From a bacterium (GTDB taxonomy: Bacteria; Bacillota; Clostridia; Oscillospirales; Acutalibacteraceae): a stretch of DNA of 51,177 nucleotides. Position 1 is the stretch's first letter. Every line of letters starts with the position of its first letter. Shown piece by piece: positions 34,516 to 44,500 of this stretch. The stretch is taken from NCBI GenBank assembly GCA_004560045.1, contig SFWF01000003.1:1-51177 (forward strand), given 5' to 3'. The notes below the pieces were generated by a model. It saw only the letters and a program-made list of their open reading frames with translations, had not been told where the DNA came from and searched no databases. The position numbers and the translations under genes were made by a program.

Positions 34516-35334
34516 ATGAACGAAAAGGTCGAGATATTCAAGGATAAAACCAATTTCCCCTCGGATGAGTTTCTGCATATAAACAGCTGTGGCTTTGCCT
34601 GCGATAAGGCAAAGCTCCGAATCTACCGTCCGAGCGGCCGCGTTGATATTTTTATGTGTCTTGTGCAAAAATGTCCGATGCTTGCTCGGATAAAGGGTGA
34701 AGACGCGGTTATAAACGAGGGAGAGGTGCTTGTCTATTTAAAGGACGAGCCTCAGGATTATACCCATCTTCCCGCTCCCGTTTCCGAGTCCTATTGGGTT
34801 CATTTTTGCGGTACTGCCGCCGAGGAGCTTATAAAAAAGGCAGGTATAACACGGTCGGGCAGGTTTGTCCCCGTCTCCCCTGCCGAAACCGAGCGACTTT
34901 TCAGGCTGGTCATACGTCACGATCTTGCGGGGGACGGGCTTTCGGCCATAAGCTATCTCATAAGGCTCCTTTCCTCCCTCTCCCCCGATACCGAGAAGAG
35001 CGATTCGATGGTACGGCGCCTTATCCGTAAGGAGGCCGAAAATATTGCGCTGGGGTTTACGGGTGAAATAGATCTGGACCTGGCGGCCGACCGCTGTAAC
35101 ATAAGCCGAACGAGATTTACCCACCTTTTTACCGAGGTTATGGGGATATCTCCCCGAAGGATGCAGACCAATCTAAGAATAGAAAAGGCAAGAGAGCTTC
35201 TCGCCTATTCCGACCTGTCGGTGGCCGAAATTTCCGAGCAATGCGGATATAACGACCCCCTTTATTTCAGCCGAATTTTCACAAAGACCTGCGCGGTCTC
35301 CCCAAGCGAGTTCAGAAAAGGGTTTATGAGATAG
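34516..35334 (+). CDS. AraC-family transcriptional regulator
   Basis: A 272-residue cytoplasmic regulator. The N-terminal part (about 10-160) looks like the cupin-type ligand-binding domain, with a VSESYWVHFCG stretch typical of such sensors. The C-terminal part (about 170-270) has the paired helix-turn-helix of the family: LDLAADRCNISRTRFTHLF, then LSVAEISEQCGYNDPLYFSRIF and a closing SPSEFRKG. It is divergent from the GH4 gene across 158 bp that hold both promoters and a 21-bp direct repeat. It probably activates GH4 when a sugar derived from the glycan is bound, and may control itself. Control of the GH16 operons is possible, but their upstream regions do not contain the same repeat. Confidence 0.9.
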   Translation: MNEKVEIFKDKTNFPSDEFLHINSCGFACDKAKLRIYRPSGRVDIFMCLVQKCPMLARIKGEDAVINEGEVLVYLKDEPQDYTHLPAPVSESYWVHFCGTAAEELIKKAGITRSGRFVPVSPAETERLFRLVIRHDLAGDGLSAISYLIRLLSSLSPDTEKSDSMVRRLIRKEAENIALGFTGEIDLDLAADRCNISRTRFTHLFTEVMGISPRRMQTNLRIEKARELLAYSDLSVAEISEQCGYNDPLYFSRIFTKTCAVSPSEFRKGFMR

Positions 35335-35379
35335 CGTCGACCTGCGGTCGCAGAAACCCGACACCTTTTTCATCTCTAA

Positions 35380-35408
35380 TTGACAAATTTTTCATCCTGC
35401 TGTATAAT
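35380..35408 (+). promoter_or_regulatory. Consensus sigma-A promoter of the small membrane protein gene
   Basis: TTGACA (35380-35385), 17 nt, TATAAT (35403-35408): both boxes match the consensus exactly. This is the best promoter seen in the window and predicts strong constitutive transcription. Confidence 0.9.
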
Positions 35409-35450
35409 ATGCAAAGAGTTTAGGCTCAATCTAAAAAAGGAGACTTAATT

Positions 35451-35693
35451 ATGGATCTTTTAAAGACGCTTTTTCCCCTGTCCTTCAGGCTTAAGGACGT
35501 AACCGCCCTCGTTATCGCTATCATCATCTACGTCGTTGCCGATGTTATCGTCGGTGTTATCGTCGGACTTCTCTGGTGGATACCCATCGTCGGACTCCTT
35601 CTTTCCGCCGTTGCTTCCCTCATAGGACTTTATACCCTCATCGGTATCGTCCTCGCCATCCTCGACTTCTTTGGAGTTTTAAAGCAGGCTTAA
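35451..35693 (+). CDS. Small two- to three-helix membrane protein of unknown function
   Basis: An 80-residue protein starting at an ATG with AAGGAG upstream. After a short amphipathic start (MDLLKTLFPLSFRLKD) it is almost wholly hydrophobic: about residues 17-40 and 42-75, with glycines and a WWIP turn between. It has no recognised catalytic or binding motif. Proteins with the same opening are, to my recollection, annotated as hypothetical in many Clostridia. The gene has its own consensus promoter (35380-35408) and terminator (35710-35736), so it is monocistronic and probably abundant. Nothing links it to the polysaccharide genes apart from position. Confidence 0.8.
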   Translation: MDLLKTLFPLSFRLKDVTALVIAIIIYVVADVIVGVIVGLLWWIPIVGLLLSAVASLIGLYTLIGIVLAILDFFGVLKQA

Positions 35694-35709
35694 AGTTTAG
35701 ATAAAAAGG

Positions 35710-35736
35710 AAAAGCAGATGCGTTGCATCTGCTTTT
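35710..35736. terminator. Bidirectional rho-independent terminator
   Basis: A perfect 12-bp stem (35710-35721 with 35725-35736) with a 3-nt loop has T-rich sequence downstream on both strands. It ends the small membrane protein gene on the plus strand and can also end the lipoprotein gene that stops at 35783 on the minus strand. Confidence 0.85.
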
Positions 35737-35746
35737 CTTGTTTTAT

Positions 35747-35780
35747 CAATTTTCAATTTTCAATTTTCAATTTTCAATTA
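35747..35780. repeat. Heptamer tandem repeat, CAATTTT
   Basis: Four full copies of CAATTTT and a partial fifth lie between the terminator and the stop codon of the lipoprotein gene. A related A/T array occurs at 49392-49421. The copy number is likely to vary by slippage. Confidence 0.85.
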
Positions 35781-35782
35781 TA

Positions 35783-37786
35783 TTAAAATTTATAGTCGTT
35801 CTTCTCGGTTATAAGGGCAGGGATGGGATTTTTGCCCGAGGAGATCTTCCAGACGCTCCAGTTGAGGCCTGGCATAGCGGTCTTTGCCGCCGCGCCTAAA
35901 ATATCGGCGCTGCTCATCTTAAGCACTCCCTTCTGCTCCTCGGTGGAATAGACGGTACCCATAACCTTGGGCAGGAACTGTCCTCTGTATACCGTGTAGC
36001 CGAGGGTGAAGCATTCGGCCAGCTTATAGTTTTTGCTCCAGATATCGCCGACAATTCCGTTGCCGCGCATAGATCCGCCGGTAAACTCGTCGATGGTACC
36101 CGTAAAGCTGCAGTAGGCTATTGCCGCGCCGCCGTGTCCGCCGCCTAAAATTCCTCCGACCGTCTGTCCCGAAAGATGAACCGTCTCGTCAACCGTACAG
36201 CCGGTAATAAGGGCATACTTCTCCTCCGTAGGGCTTCCGTTTACCGAACCGACGATACCGCCGACATAGGCCTTACCGCAGATATAGGATTCCTTAAGGT
36301 GAACGTTTCGTATAACGGCGGTGGTTTCGACCCTGGGGAAAAGTCCCGTATTGCCGTTTACTATCGCTCCCTCGGCGGGGATCTCGTTTACGTAAAGGCC
36401 GTAAACGCTATGGCCGCAGCCGTCGAAATTGCCCTTGAAGCTTCCGCTCCTGAGCCAGGCTTCGGGCTTGTCGGTTTTCCAATTTCGGTTATTGACGTTG
36501 TTTGCGTAAATATCCTGACCGAGCTTATAGTAGCTGTCGGCGGTGTTTGCGGTCATCATATTTTTAAACTGCTGAGCGTTTATAATAACGTAGGGGTCGG
36601 CCTTGGTGCCGCTTCCCGACTCGAAAAGCTTGTTTACGACCTGAACGGTAGGAGCGTCGGGGGTTTTTATGTTTTTGCCGTCGATGTCCTTGAATATTTT
36701 AAGCTTCGGCGTACCGCCCGAGACGGTTTCCCAAACCTTTTCGAAATCGAAGCCCTTAAAATAGCTCTTCGCGGCGGCGCCGTTCATTTTAGAGGTCTCG
36801 ATCTTGGTCATAACCTCTAAATTTGCGGCTCCGCGAAGGTCGTTATAAATGTTCTTATAAACCTTATCGGCCTTGGTTCCATCCTGAAGAATGGTAGAGG
36901 CCGCACGGTCGGAGTGACCGCGATAGGCCGCAAAGCCTACCGAGTAGCAGTTTTCCATAGTATAGCCGCAGTCCCAAGAGGTTCCGATGATACCGTTTAA
37001 ACGGTATTCGGTGTCGTAGCCGCCGAGCTTGGCCTTTGAATAGCAGTTTTTAAATATGATGGTGGGGTCCTTGAGGGTTCCGCCGCCACCTGCGGCATAG
37101 CCGAGAATTCCGCCTGCGCCGTTGGTTCCGTTTTGGGTATACATAGAAACCACCGTTTCGTCGGCAAAACAGTTTTCGAAGACCTTCTGATCGTCGCCGC
37201 TTGCCATTCCGACGATACCGCCGGCATACATCGTGGCGATAATACGGGATTTTCTGACTCCCAGATTTTTAACCGAGCCGCCCATAAAGGTACAAATAAG
37301 GCCTGCGAAACGCGGTGGCTTGTTCGAATCGAAATAGACTCCGTAGACGCAGTGACCGTCGCCGTCGATATGACCCTTGAATTCCTTTTCGTACCAGCTT
37401 TTTACGTCCTTCTTTTCGTACCATTTATCATCAGACACGTCGTTAAGATAAATGTCGCTCGTAAGCTTATAATAGGCTCCGCCGCCGCCTATCGAAAAGG
37501 CGTAGGCAAGCTCGGCAGGGGTCTGAATAAGGTAGGGATATTCCTCGGTTCCGCCGCCGAGGGTTATTTTTTCGGCCGCTTTTCCGCCCCATATCTTTTC
37601 TTTCTCAACATTTGGGGTTATTTCAACTCCCGCAGGGCCGCTGAGCTGAGGTATTGAGGGCTCACTCGAAGAGACCTGAGAGGAGCTCGGCTCGGGCTCG
37701 GGCTTTTTCTCCTCACCGCAGGCCGCAAAGCCCGAAGATATAATTGCCACAAGGCAAAATACCGTCAACTTTTTCAAAAACTTCAT
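35783..37786 (-). CDS. Two-repeat lipoprotein related to the giant solenoid proteins
   Basis: A 667-residue lipoprotein starting at an ATG with AGGAG about 8 nt upstream. The lipobox is GFAAC (Cys23), followed by a Glu/Pro/Ser linker. Repeat 1 (about residues 60-370) matches the third-from-last repeat of the three giants: DGDGHCVYG, NLGVRKSRI, NCFADETV, NGIIGTSWD, NCYS. Repeat 2 (about 380-667) matches their penultimate repeat: NVHLKESYICG, GCTVDETVHLSGQTVGG, a YCSFTGT segment. It lacks the last repeat, the InlB-B-like repeat, the jelly roll and the membrane helix; the lipid anchor replaces the helix. It has a possible promoter of its own (37819-37847). It may bind the same ligand as the giants close to the membrane. 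The function is inferred from similarity alone. Confidence 0.85.
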   Translation of the reverse strand: MKFLKKLTVFCLVAIISSGFAACGEEKKPEPEPSSSQVSSSEPSIPQLSGPAGVEITPNVEKEKIWGGKAAEKITLGGGTEEYPYLIQTPAELAYAFSIGGGGAYYKLTSDIYLNDVSDDKWYEKKDVKSWYEKEFKGHIDGDGHCVYGVYFDSNKPPRFAGLICTFMGGSVKNLGVRKSRIIATMYAGGIVGMASGDDQKVFENCFADETVVSMYTQNGTNGAGGILGYAAGGGGTLKDPTIIFKNCYSKAKLGGYDTEYRLNGIIGTSWDCGYTMENCYSVGFAAYRGHSDRAASTILQDGTKADKVYKNIYNDLRGAANLEVMTKIETSKMNGAAAKSYFKGFDFEKVWETVSGGTPKLKIFKDIDGKNIKTPDAPTVQVVNKLFESGSGTKADPYVIINAQQFKNMMTANTADSYYKLGQDIYANNVNNRNWKTDKPEAWLRSGSFKGNFDGCGHSVYGLYVNEIPAEGAIVNGNTGLFPRVETTAVIRNVHLKESYICGKAYVGGIVGSVNGSPTEEKYALITGCTVDETVHLSGQTVGGILGGGHGGAAIAYCSFTGTIDEFTGGSMRGNGIVGDIWSKNYKLAECFTLGYTVYRGQFLPKVMGTVYSTEEQKGVLKMSSADILGAAAKTAMPGLNWSVWKISSGKNPIPALITEKNDYKF

Positions 37787-37818
37787 CGTTTTTCTCCTAA
37801 AAAATTACTAATACATAA

Positions 37819-37847
37819 AGTATACTATATATTCGCCCGTTCGTAAA
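37819..37847 (-). promoter_or_regulatory. Candidate promoter of the two-repeat lipoprotein
   Basis: On the minus strand TTTACG (37847-37842) and TATACT (37824-37819) are separated by 17 nt. The -10 box is 32 nt upstream of the start codon. Confidence 0.5.
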
Positions 37848-37855
37848 GAATTTTA

Positions 37856-38544
37856 TTCGCCTTCGCGGAATTTAGTTTATCCCCGTCCCATTTTCCGGCG
37901 AGCCGCCGTACCCATACGCGAATTAAGTTTTTGCTTAATTTTTATTACGATAGCCCGACCGTAAGATATCGGTATCCGTCGGCCTTCCCTTGGGGGAAGG
38001 GGGACCGCGTAGCGGTGGATGAGGGAAACCCTATATCGCAAATCAAAATGGGATAACATACAATCCATATTTAATTAAACAATAAGTCCCCGCCCGGGAT
38101 GTCGGGGACGCCATCCCCTACAAATATAGCCGAACAGTCTTTTACAAATTTGCGATATCTCAAGGGCGGCCGATGATCGCCCCTACGGTTGCCGTATATA
38201 TTTACGGTTTCGGTATCCGTGTAGGGGTCGGTGGTACGGCTTACGCCCAGACCCTTTTGTCGCTTCGCGACATTTCCCCTATGAGGGGAATCCCCACAAC
38301 GACACGAGCGAAGTTTAATGTTTGATAAAGTAAAGCTTGGACATTTTCCCGTTTTGTTTTTCGGAGTAGGTTTCTACTCATCCGCCTCGTACCTCGGCAC
38401 CTTCCCTGCTAGGGAAGGCTGACGGATACCGAAGCAATTTCGCTTTCTTCGCTCTTATTACTCGCGCGTAGCGCTACTCACGCCGAAGGCGTTTCTTTTC
38501 TGTCCACTGTTCACTGTCCACTGTCCACTGACCACTGATCACTG
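37856..38544. repeat. Gene-free block of dispersed repeats
   Basis: No credible gene is present. The block holds: a GC-rich piece at 37896-37925 repeated at 49561-49590; a palindromic element at 37956-38030 with a diverged tail to about 38085; a GC palindrome near 38087-38120; an inverted copy of the roughly 140-bp element at 38286-38431; a 72-bp module at 38422-38493 repeated at 49785-49856; and six heptamers of the (T/A)(C/T)CACTG type at 38503-38544. The same modules in a similar order flank greA. Confidence 0.8.
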
Positions 38545-38578
38545 AAAAATCCCCTCGCAACGTTGCGAGGGGATTTTT
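38545..38578. terminator. Rho-independent terminator of giant gene 3
   Basis: A perfect 34-nt palindrome (16-bp arms 38545-38560 and 38563-38578) with A/T ends lies 4 nt past the stop codon of giant gene 3. It should work on the minus strand. The stem shares the CCCCTC/GAGGGG core with the terminators of the other two giant genes. Confidence 0.9.
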
Positions 38579-38581
38579 TAT

Positions 38582-41500
38582 TTATGCTTTTTTGCGCTTT
38601 TTAATAAAGATAACCGAAACGGTGGCGACTGCGGCAAGGAGGATCACTCCGCCGACGATCGAAAGAATGAGGATAAGGCCGTTTCCGCCCTTTTCACTCT
38701 TATCGGGTTCGGTCTGAACATTTTCGGGAGCGAAGGTGATAATGTTCGACAGATCGCCGTCCTTGTCGTTGGGAACGATCTGGAATTCGTCGTAGAAGAC
38801 CTCGACGCCCTTGGTCGTTCTGACAAGCATATAGGGAGCAGCGGCGGTAATGGTAGCCTTATACTGCTTCCAGACGCTTCCCGATCCGCCTGCGCCTTCA
38901 ACTATCTTCTCATAGCCGATCACGGGGGAATTTGCCTGCGGATGCTCGGCATAGAGGAAGTCGATGTCTACCTTATCCGCCGAAGCGGTCATTACCCAGA
39001 AGGTAACCGCATATTCCTTACCGACCTCTAAGGGGTACTCGTAGTTGACGAGGAATAAGGGATCGGTCTCGTTCTCGGGTAAAATGCGGAGAGCCTTAAG
39101 GCCTGCCTTGACGTTCTTGGGGTTGTAGCCCACAACGCCGGGGCGGTGATGCTCGACATTTCCGTAAATATCGTACTCGGTATCAAGGTCGCCCTCGAAG
39201 CCGTTCTCGAAGCCTACCTCTTCCCACTTGGCATAGAGCATCATATCGTTGGGAGGATACTGCTTAAGGTCGAACTCGATCGCAAAGTTGGAGGTGTAGT
39301 ACCAGCCGAGGAACTTATAGCCGTAGCGAACGGGGATCGGCAGTTCCTGCCCGATATCGGTATAGCCGAAGCCGGTCAGAGGCTCGATGGGCTCGCCGCC
39401 GTTGGTGGCGAAGGAGATCTCGACCTTATTAGGCTCGCGGGTGCAGGAATACTTGTTGGTTCCGAATACGCGGAGTACGGGGGTACCCTTTTCGGTGGTG
39501 TTCCAGACCTTTGCAAAATCGAAGCCCTTAAGGTAGCTTGCGGCCTGTCTGCCCTGCATAAAGTGCATCGAAAGGATGTTCAAGGTATCTCCCACACCGC
39601 CGCGGACACCGTCGTGATAAACGTTGGTATAGACGGCGGTCTGAGCGGCACCGTTAGAGATAAAGTTATCCGAGTTAACGGTTGCGGCATAGCAGTTGGT
39701 AACCTTTATCGGAATTTCCCCGTTCCAGGCGGTCGCGATAAATGCGCCCGACATAGAGGAGCCGGTAAGCTCGCAGGTTACGTAGCAGTCCTCGAATACG
39801 GCGCTCTTTGCACAGCCTGCAACCAAGCCGCCTGCGAAGAAGCCTTCGACGTAAACTCCGTCGCCGACGAAGCACTTACGAATAATGGGAGGATGCTTAT
39901 AGTTGCTTGCGTCCGCGCCCCAGTGCTCGATATAGCCCACAAGGGCGGCCGAGTAGCTCTGCTTATAGCCGTCGGAGGAGGGGTTAACTATAGAAGAATC
40001 GTCGATACCGAGGTTTTCGATAACCGCATTATAATAAACGTAGGGGAAGAGAGCGACTATAGCGTCGGTGCTTTCGGCGTAGAGACCGGTAATGACATGG
40101 CCGTTTCCGTCGAAGTGACCCGAGAAGCTGTAGTTTCTGCCCGAGAACCAGGTATTTGCCGTCTTTTCCCAATCGGCCTTAGTGGTATCGTTGAGCTTCA
40201 GGTCTGCAATAAGCTTATAGCTTGAGGAGCCTGCGCCGCGATAGAACATATAGGCAAGCTGTTCGGGGGTCTCGATGAGGTAGGGATCCGCCTCGGTACC
40301 GCTTCCGCCCGCAAACTTGGTTGCGATCTTGCCCGACCAGACCTGACCCTTCTTACCCTCGTCCTTGAAGGTATAGCCGAGGTTGTTCTCGTCGACGAGC
40401 TTAAGCTGCGGCGTCTTGCCGTTTGCTACGTACCAATAGGTATCGAAGCTGAGCTTCATATTCTTCTTGGCGTTAGCGCCCGTCATCTGAGTCTTGGTGA
40501 GAACGCTCACCTTGGTATCCTCCTCGGTACCGTAGACATTTACGATATTCTGAGGAGAGTTGCGGTAGCTGGTATAGCCTACCGAGTAGCATTCTACGAC
40601 CTGACAGTCGTTGTTCCAGATATCGCCCATAAGAGCGTTGCCTCTGCCCTCGCTTGTAGCGGTCAGCTTACCGGTGAAGTAGCAGTAGTAGAGTTTGATG
40701 CCTGTGGGACCGCCGCCGATGATACCGCCTGCGGTCTGACCCTGAACAGAAACCGTCTCGTCGGCCGAGCAGCCGAGAACCGAGATGTAGTTACCCGTAC
40801 TATTTCCGTTTGTGTAGCCGATGATGGCGCCTGCGTAGCCGACACCCGAAATGTAAGAGTCTCTAACGTGGACATTTTTAACGGTTGCTCCGATATCTGC
40901 TCTCGGGATAAGTCCTGTTGCAAAGGTAGAAAGCTCGGAGCCTTTCTCTGCGGTGTTTGCAACGTAAAGTCCGTAGACCTTATGTCCGCCGCCGTCAAGG
41001 TATCCGCCGAATGGGGGGAGATCCTTGCCGTCGATCCACTTGACCGCGTTCTTCTTCCAATTCTTATCCGAAGTATCGTTTACGTAGATATCGTTTGCGA
41101 TAACGAAGTATTTTCCTGCGGTGATCTTCATTTCGACCATATTGCGCAGGTGCTTTGCAGTCTTGATGATATAAGGATCGTTCTTAGTACCCTTACCCGA
41201 AGCAAAGGTTCCGGTGGGATCGGGCATAGAGATATCCTCGCCCGAAATATCCTTAAATATGCGAAGCTTGGGGCTTCCGTTTTCTACCGTTTCCCAAACG
41301 CCGCTGAAGTCGAAGCCCTTAAGGCTCTTTTTGGCCTTTTCGCCGCGCCAGTCGGCAATGTCGGGAACTGTGGTATAGACCTTGCTCATAGCCTCGCTTC
41401 CGACGTCGGAGTAGTTGTTTTTAAATACGTCGGAATAATCGGTAGCTTCTACGCCGGTCTGATGATTATAAATATCGAAGGCCATCGTGCTTCCTGCGGC

Positions 41501-44500
41501 CTTAATGATGGGGTAGCCGATGGAATAGCAGTTCTTGATAGAGTAGTTGGAGAGCCAGATGGTACCGATCATACCGTTCATACGGTTAACCGAGGTGCCC
41601 TCGATGGTGGCCTTGGTGTAGCAGTTGTTAAAGGATACGGTGCGTGCGACCTTCTTGTTTGCCGCGGCGGCTTCCCTATCGTAGCCGTAGATGTAGGCTA
41701 CGAATCCGCCTGCGCCGTAGGAGTGGTCGTCCCAGGTCTCGGTTCCCGTAAAGCCGATACGGACGGTATCGTCTACGAAGCAGTTTTCGAAGGTGACCGC
41801 ATTTCCGCTCCAGCCCTCGATGTAGGCGGTGAAACCTGCGGCGTAGTTTTTAGCGGTAATGTAGGAGTAGCGGATACCGAGATTCTTGACCGAGCCCGAG
41901 GACATCTGAGGCAGGAGGCCGGCGAACTGATAGTTGTTACCCTCAGGGTACCAGATACCGTAGACGCAGTGTCCGTCGCCGTCGATATGACCCGCGAAGA
42001 ACTTGCCCGTAAACCACTCGTTAAGGTCCTTTCCTAAATACCAGCCGTTTGAAGAAACGTCGTTAAGATAGATATCCTTAGCCAGCTTAAAGTAGAGCTC
42101 GCTTTTCGTTCCGACAGCAAAGGCAAGCTCGCTTCCGTTAGAGATTATATAGGGGTCGGTCTTGGTACCGCTTCCCTGAGCGAATGCGTTTATAACGAGT
42201 CCGTCCCAGATATCTCCCTGAGCTCCGTCGCCGGTAGAGGGGTCGGAGGAGAATACCTTAAGTATGGGGAAGGAATCGGTTGCGACGAAGGCCTTGGTGC
42301 GGTTTAATACCGACATTTTTGCGATATTGTCGAATACGTCGGTGCCCTTCATTTTGTCGGCGGTAAGAACTGAAGCTCCGCCGCCTTCTACGGTAGCGTA
42401 GTTGTTCTTCATTGCGCCGACCGTTCCTCCGATAGGTCCGTTGCCGTTAAAGCAGTGCATTACAGCCGAGTTTGAGCTGCCTTCGCCGTAGGCCTGACCG
42501 AAGAGGCCGTATGACGAGTCATTTCCGGGACCCTTTACGAGGGTAGCAAGAGAATAGCAGTTGGTGAGGGAGAAGCTGCCGCCGGGGGCCTGACCGATAA
42601 ATGCGCCGGTCTCATAGCCTGCGAGGGTTACCATTTCGCCGACATAGCACCTGTCGATAGAGGCGGAAGCGCCGGCGTTATCGTAGCCGATGAAGGCCGA
42701 AGCGGCATTGTGATGCTTAACGTATGCACAGTCGACGCCGAGATTCTTAATAAGCACAACGTCGCCGCTGACAATCTTTCCGATAAGACCTGCGCCGTTA
42801 TAGCCCCAGGCCATTGTGGAATTGGAGAGGTAGTAGAGTCCGTAGACCACGTGACCGTCGCCGTCGATGATACCGCTGAAGGTGTCGGGCCAACCAATGC
42901 CCCATTTTCTTACGGTATAGTCGTCGGCAATTTCGCCCGTAGCCCAGTCGATCTTAGTAATATCGTTGATATAGATATCGGTGGTGAGCTTATAGCTTGC
43001 GCCCTTCTTGCCGCCGCTCTTTATAACATAGGCAAGATTTTCGGCGTTTTCGATAAGATAGGGGTCGTCAAGACTACCGCTTCCCTTGGTGGGAGCTACG
43101 GTAGAGCCGTCCCATACGTAGTCGGGGGTGGTCTCCTCGGCTGCGTCAAAATCGATAACGGGATAGGTTGCGGTGGCCTTGAAGAAGCGGCCGAGATTGG
43201 GCATCTTGTCGGGACTTGTGAGAGCGTCTGCGCCCTGCATATTATCCTTTGTAAGGATGGTTCCCTTGGTGCCTTCGATGGCGTAGTTATTCTTAAAGGT
43301 TCCTGCTTCGCCGCCCGTGGTTATGGGTCCGTTTGCGTTATAGCAGTTTGAAAGGGTCGAAGCGGCATTTCCGCCGTAGACCTGACCGTGGAGGCCGTAT
43401 TGCGAGTCGCCCTTATCTGCTCCGCGCTCGGAGGTACCGAGGGAGTAGCAGTTGGTGACGTTGTATACTCCGCCGGGAGCCATACCGAAGAGGGTACCTG
43501 CGGAATAGCCCTTAAAGTAGGTGTTTTGTCCAACGAAGCACTTGTTAAGGGTAAGATTTCCCTTTTCGTGATAGCCAACGAAGCCGCCTGCGGCATTTGC
43601 ATGCACCATATAGCAGTTATCGAGGCCCAAATTCTTAAAGGTAACGCTTGCGCTGTCCCCTTTGAGCTTGGGGATAAGACCTGCGCCGCTCCAGCCCCAA
43701 GAGAAGCTGTTTCCGCCATTACTGTAGAGGCCGTAAACGGTAAAGCCTGCGCCGTCAACCGTACCGTTCCAGTTTTCGGGAATCGAGCCCCAGGAACGGG
43801 GGCTGTAGCCGTCGATTCCCTCGCCCGTTTCCCAGTTGACCCTGTTAACGTCGTTAAGATAGATGCTGCTTACAAGCTTATAGTGCTTGCCGTTTCCGCC
43901 GCTTCTCATAACGTATACGAATTCTTCGGCGGTTTTAATAATATAAGGAGCTTCCTCGCTTCCGTCGCCCTCGGCAGGTGCGGCGGTGGTGCCGTCCCAT
44001 ACGTAGTCGGGGGTGGGGATGATTACCTTACCCTCGAAGTTTATTTCGGGGTAGCCCTGAGTTGCAAGGAATTTGTTTCCAAGGGCAGGCATTTTGTTTG
44101 CGCTTGTGAGAGCGTCCTCGCCCTGCATATTAGCGGCGGTAAGAATCGTTCCCACCGAGCCTGCGGTAGCGTAGCAGTTTGCTACGGTAGCGGAGGTTGA
44201 GGCCGAAAAGATAGGACCGTTTGCGTTAAAGCAGTTAGAGATAGAGGACTTCTTAAGTCCGTCGCCATAGAACTCGCCGTGGAGACCGTAGCAGTGACTG
44301 GAGGTCATAGAAGCGCGGGAGAAGGAATTTGAGATATGGAAGCTGAAGTCGGCTCCGTGGCCCTGACCGATAAAGGCGCCCGTTTCCCAGGCCTTAAGGG
44401 TCACGTTTTCTCCTGCAAAGCACATATCTATGTTGGCGGTAGCGCCGCTTTTAAGCCAGCCGACGAAGGCCGACGCGGCGTTTCTGTGCTCTAAGTATGC

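Noticed and set aside
38503..38544. CRISPR-like array of short repeats
   Set aside because: The units are 7-bp tandem repeats without spacers, and no cas gene is in the window.
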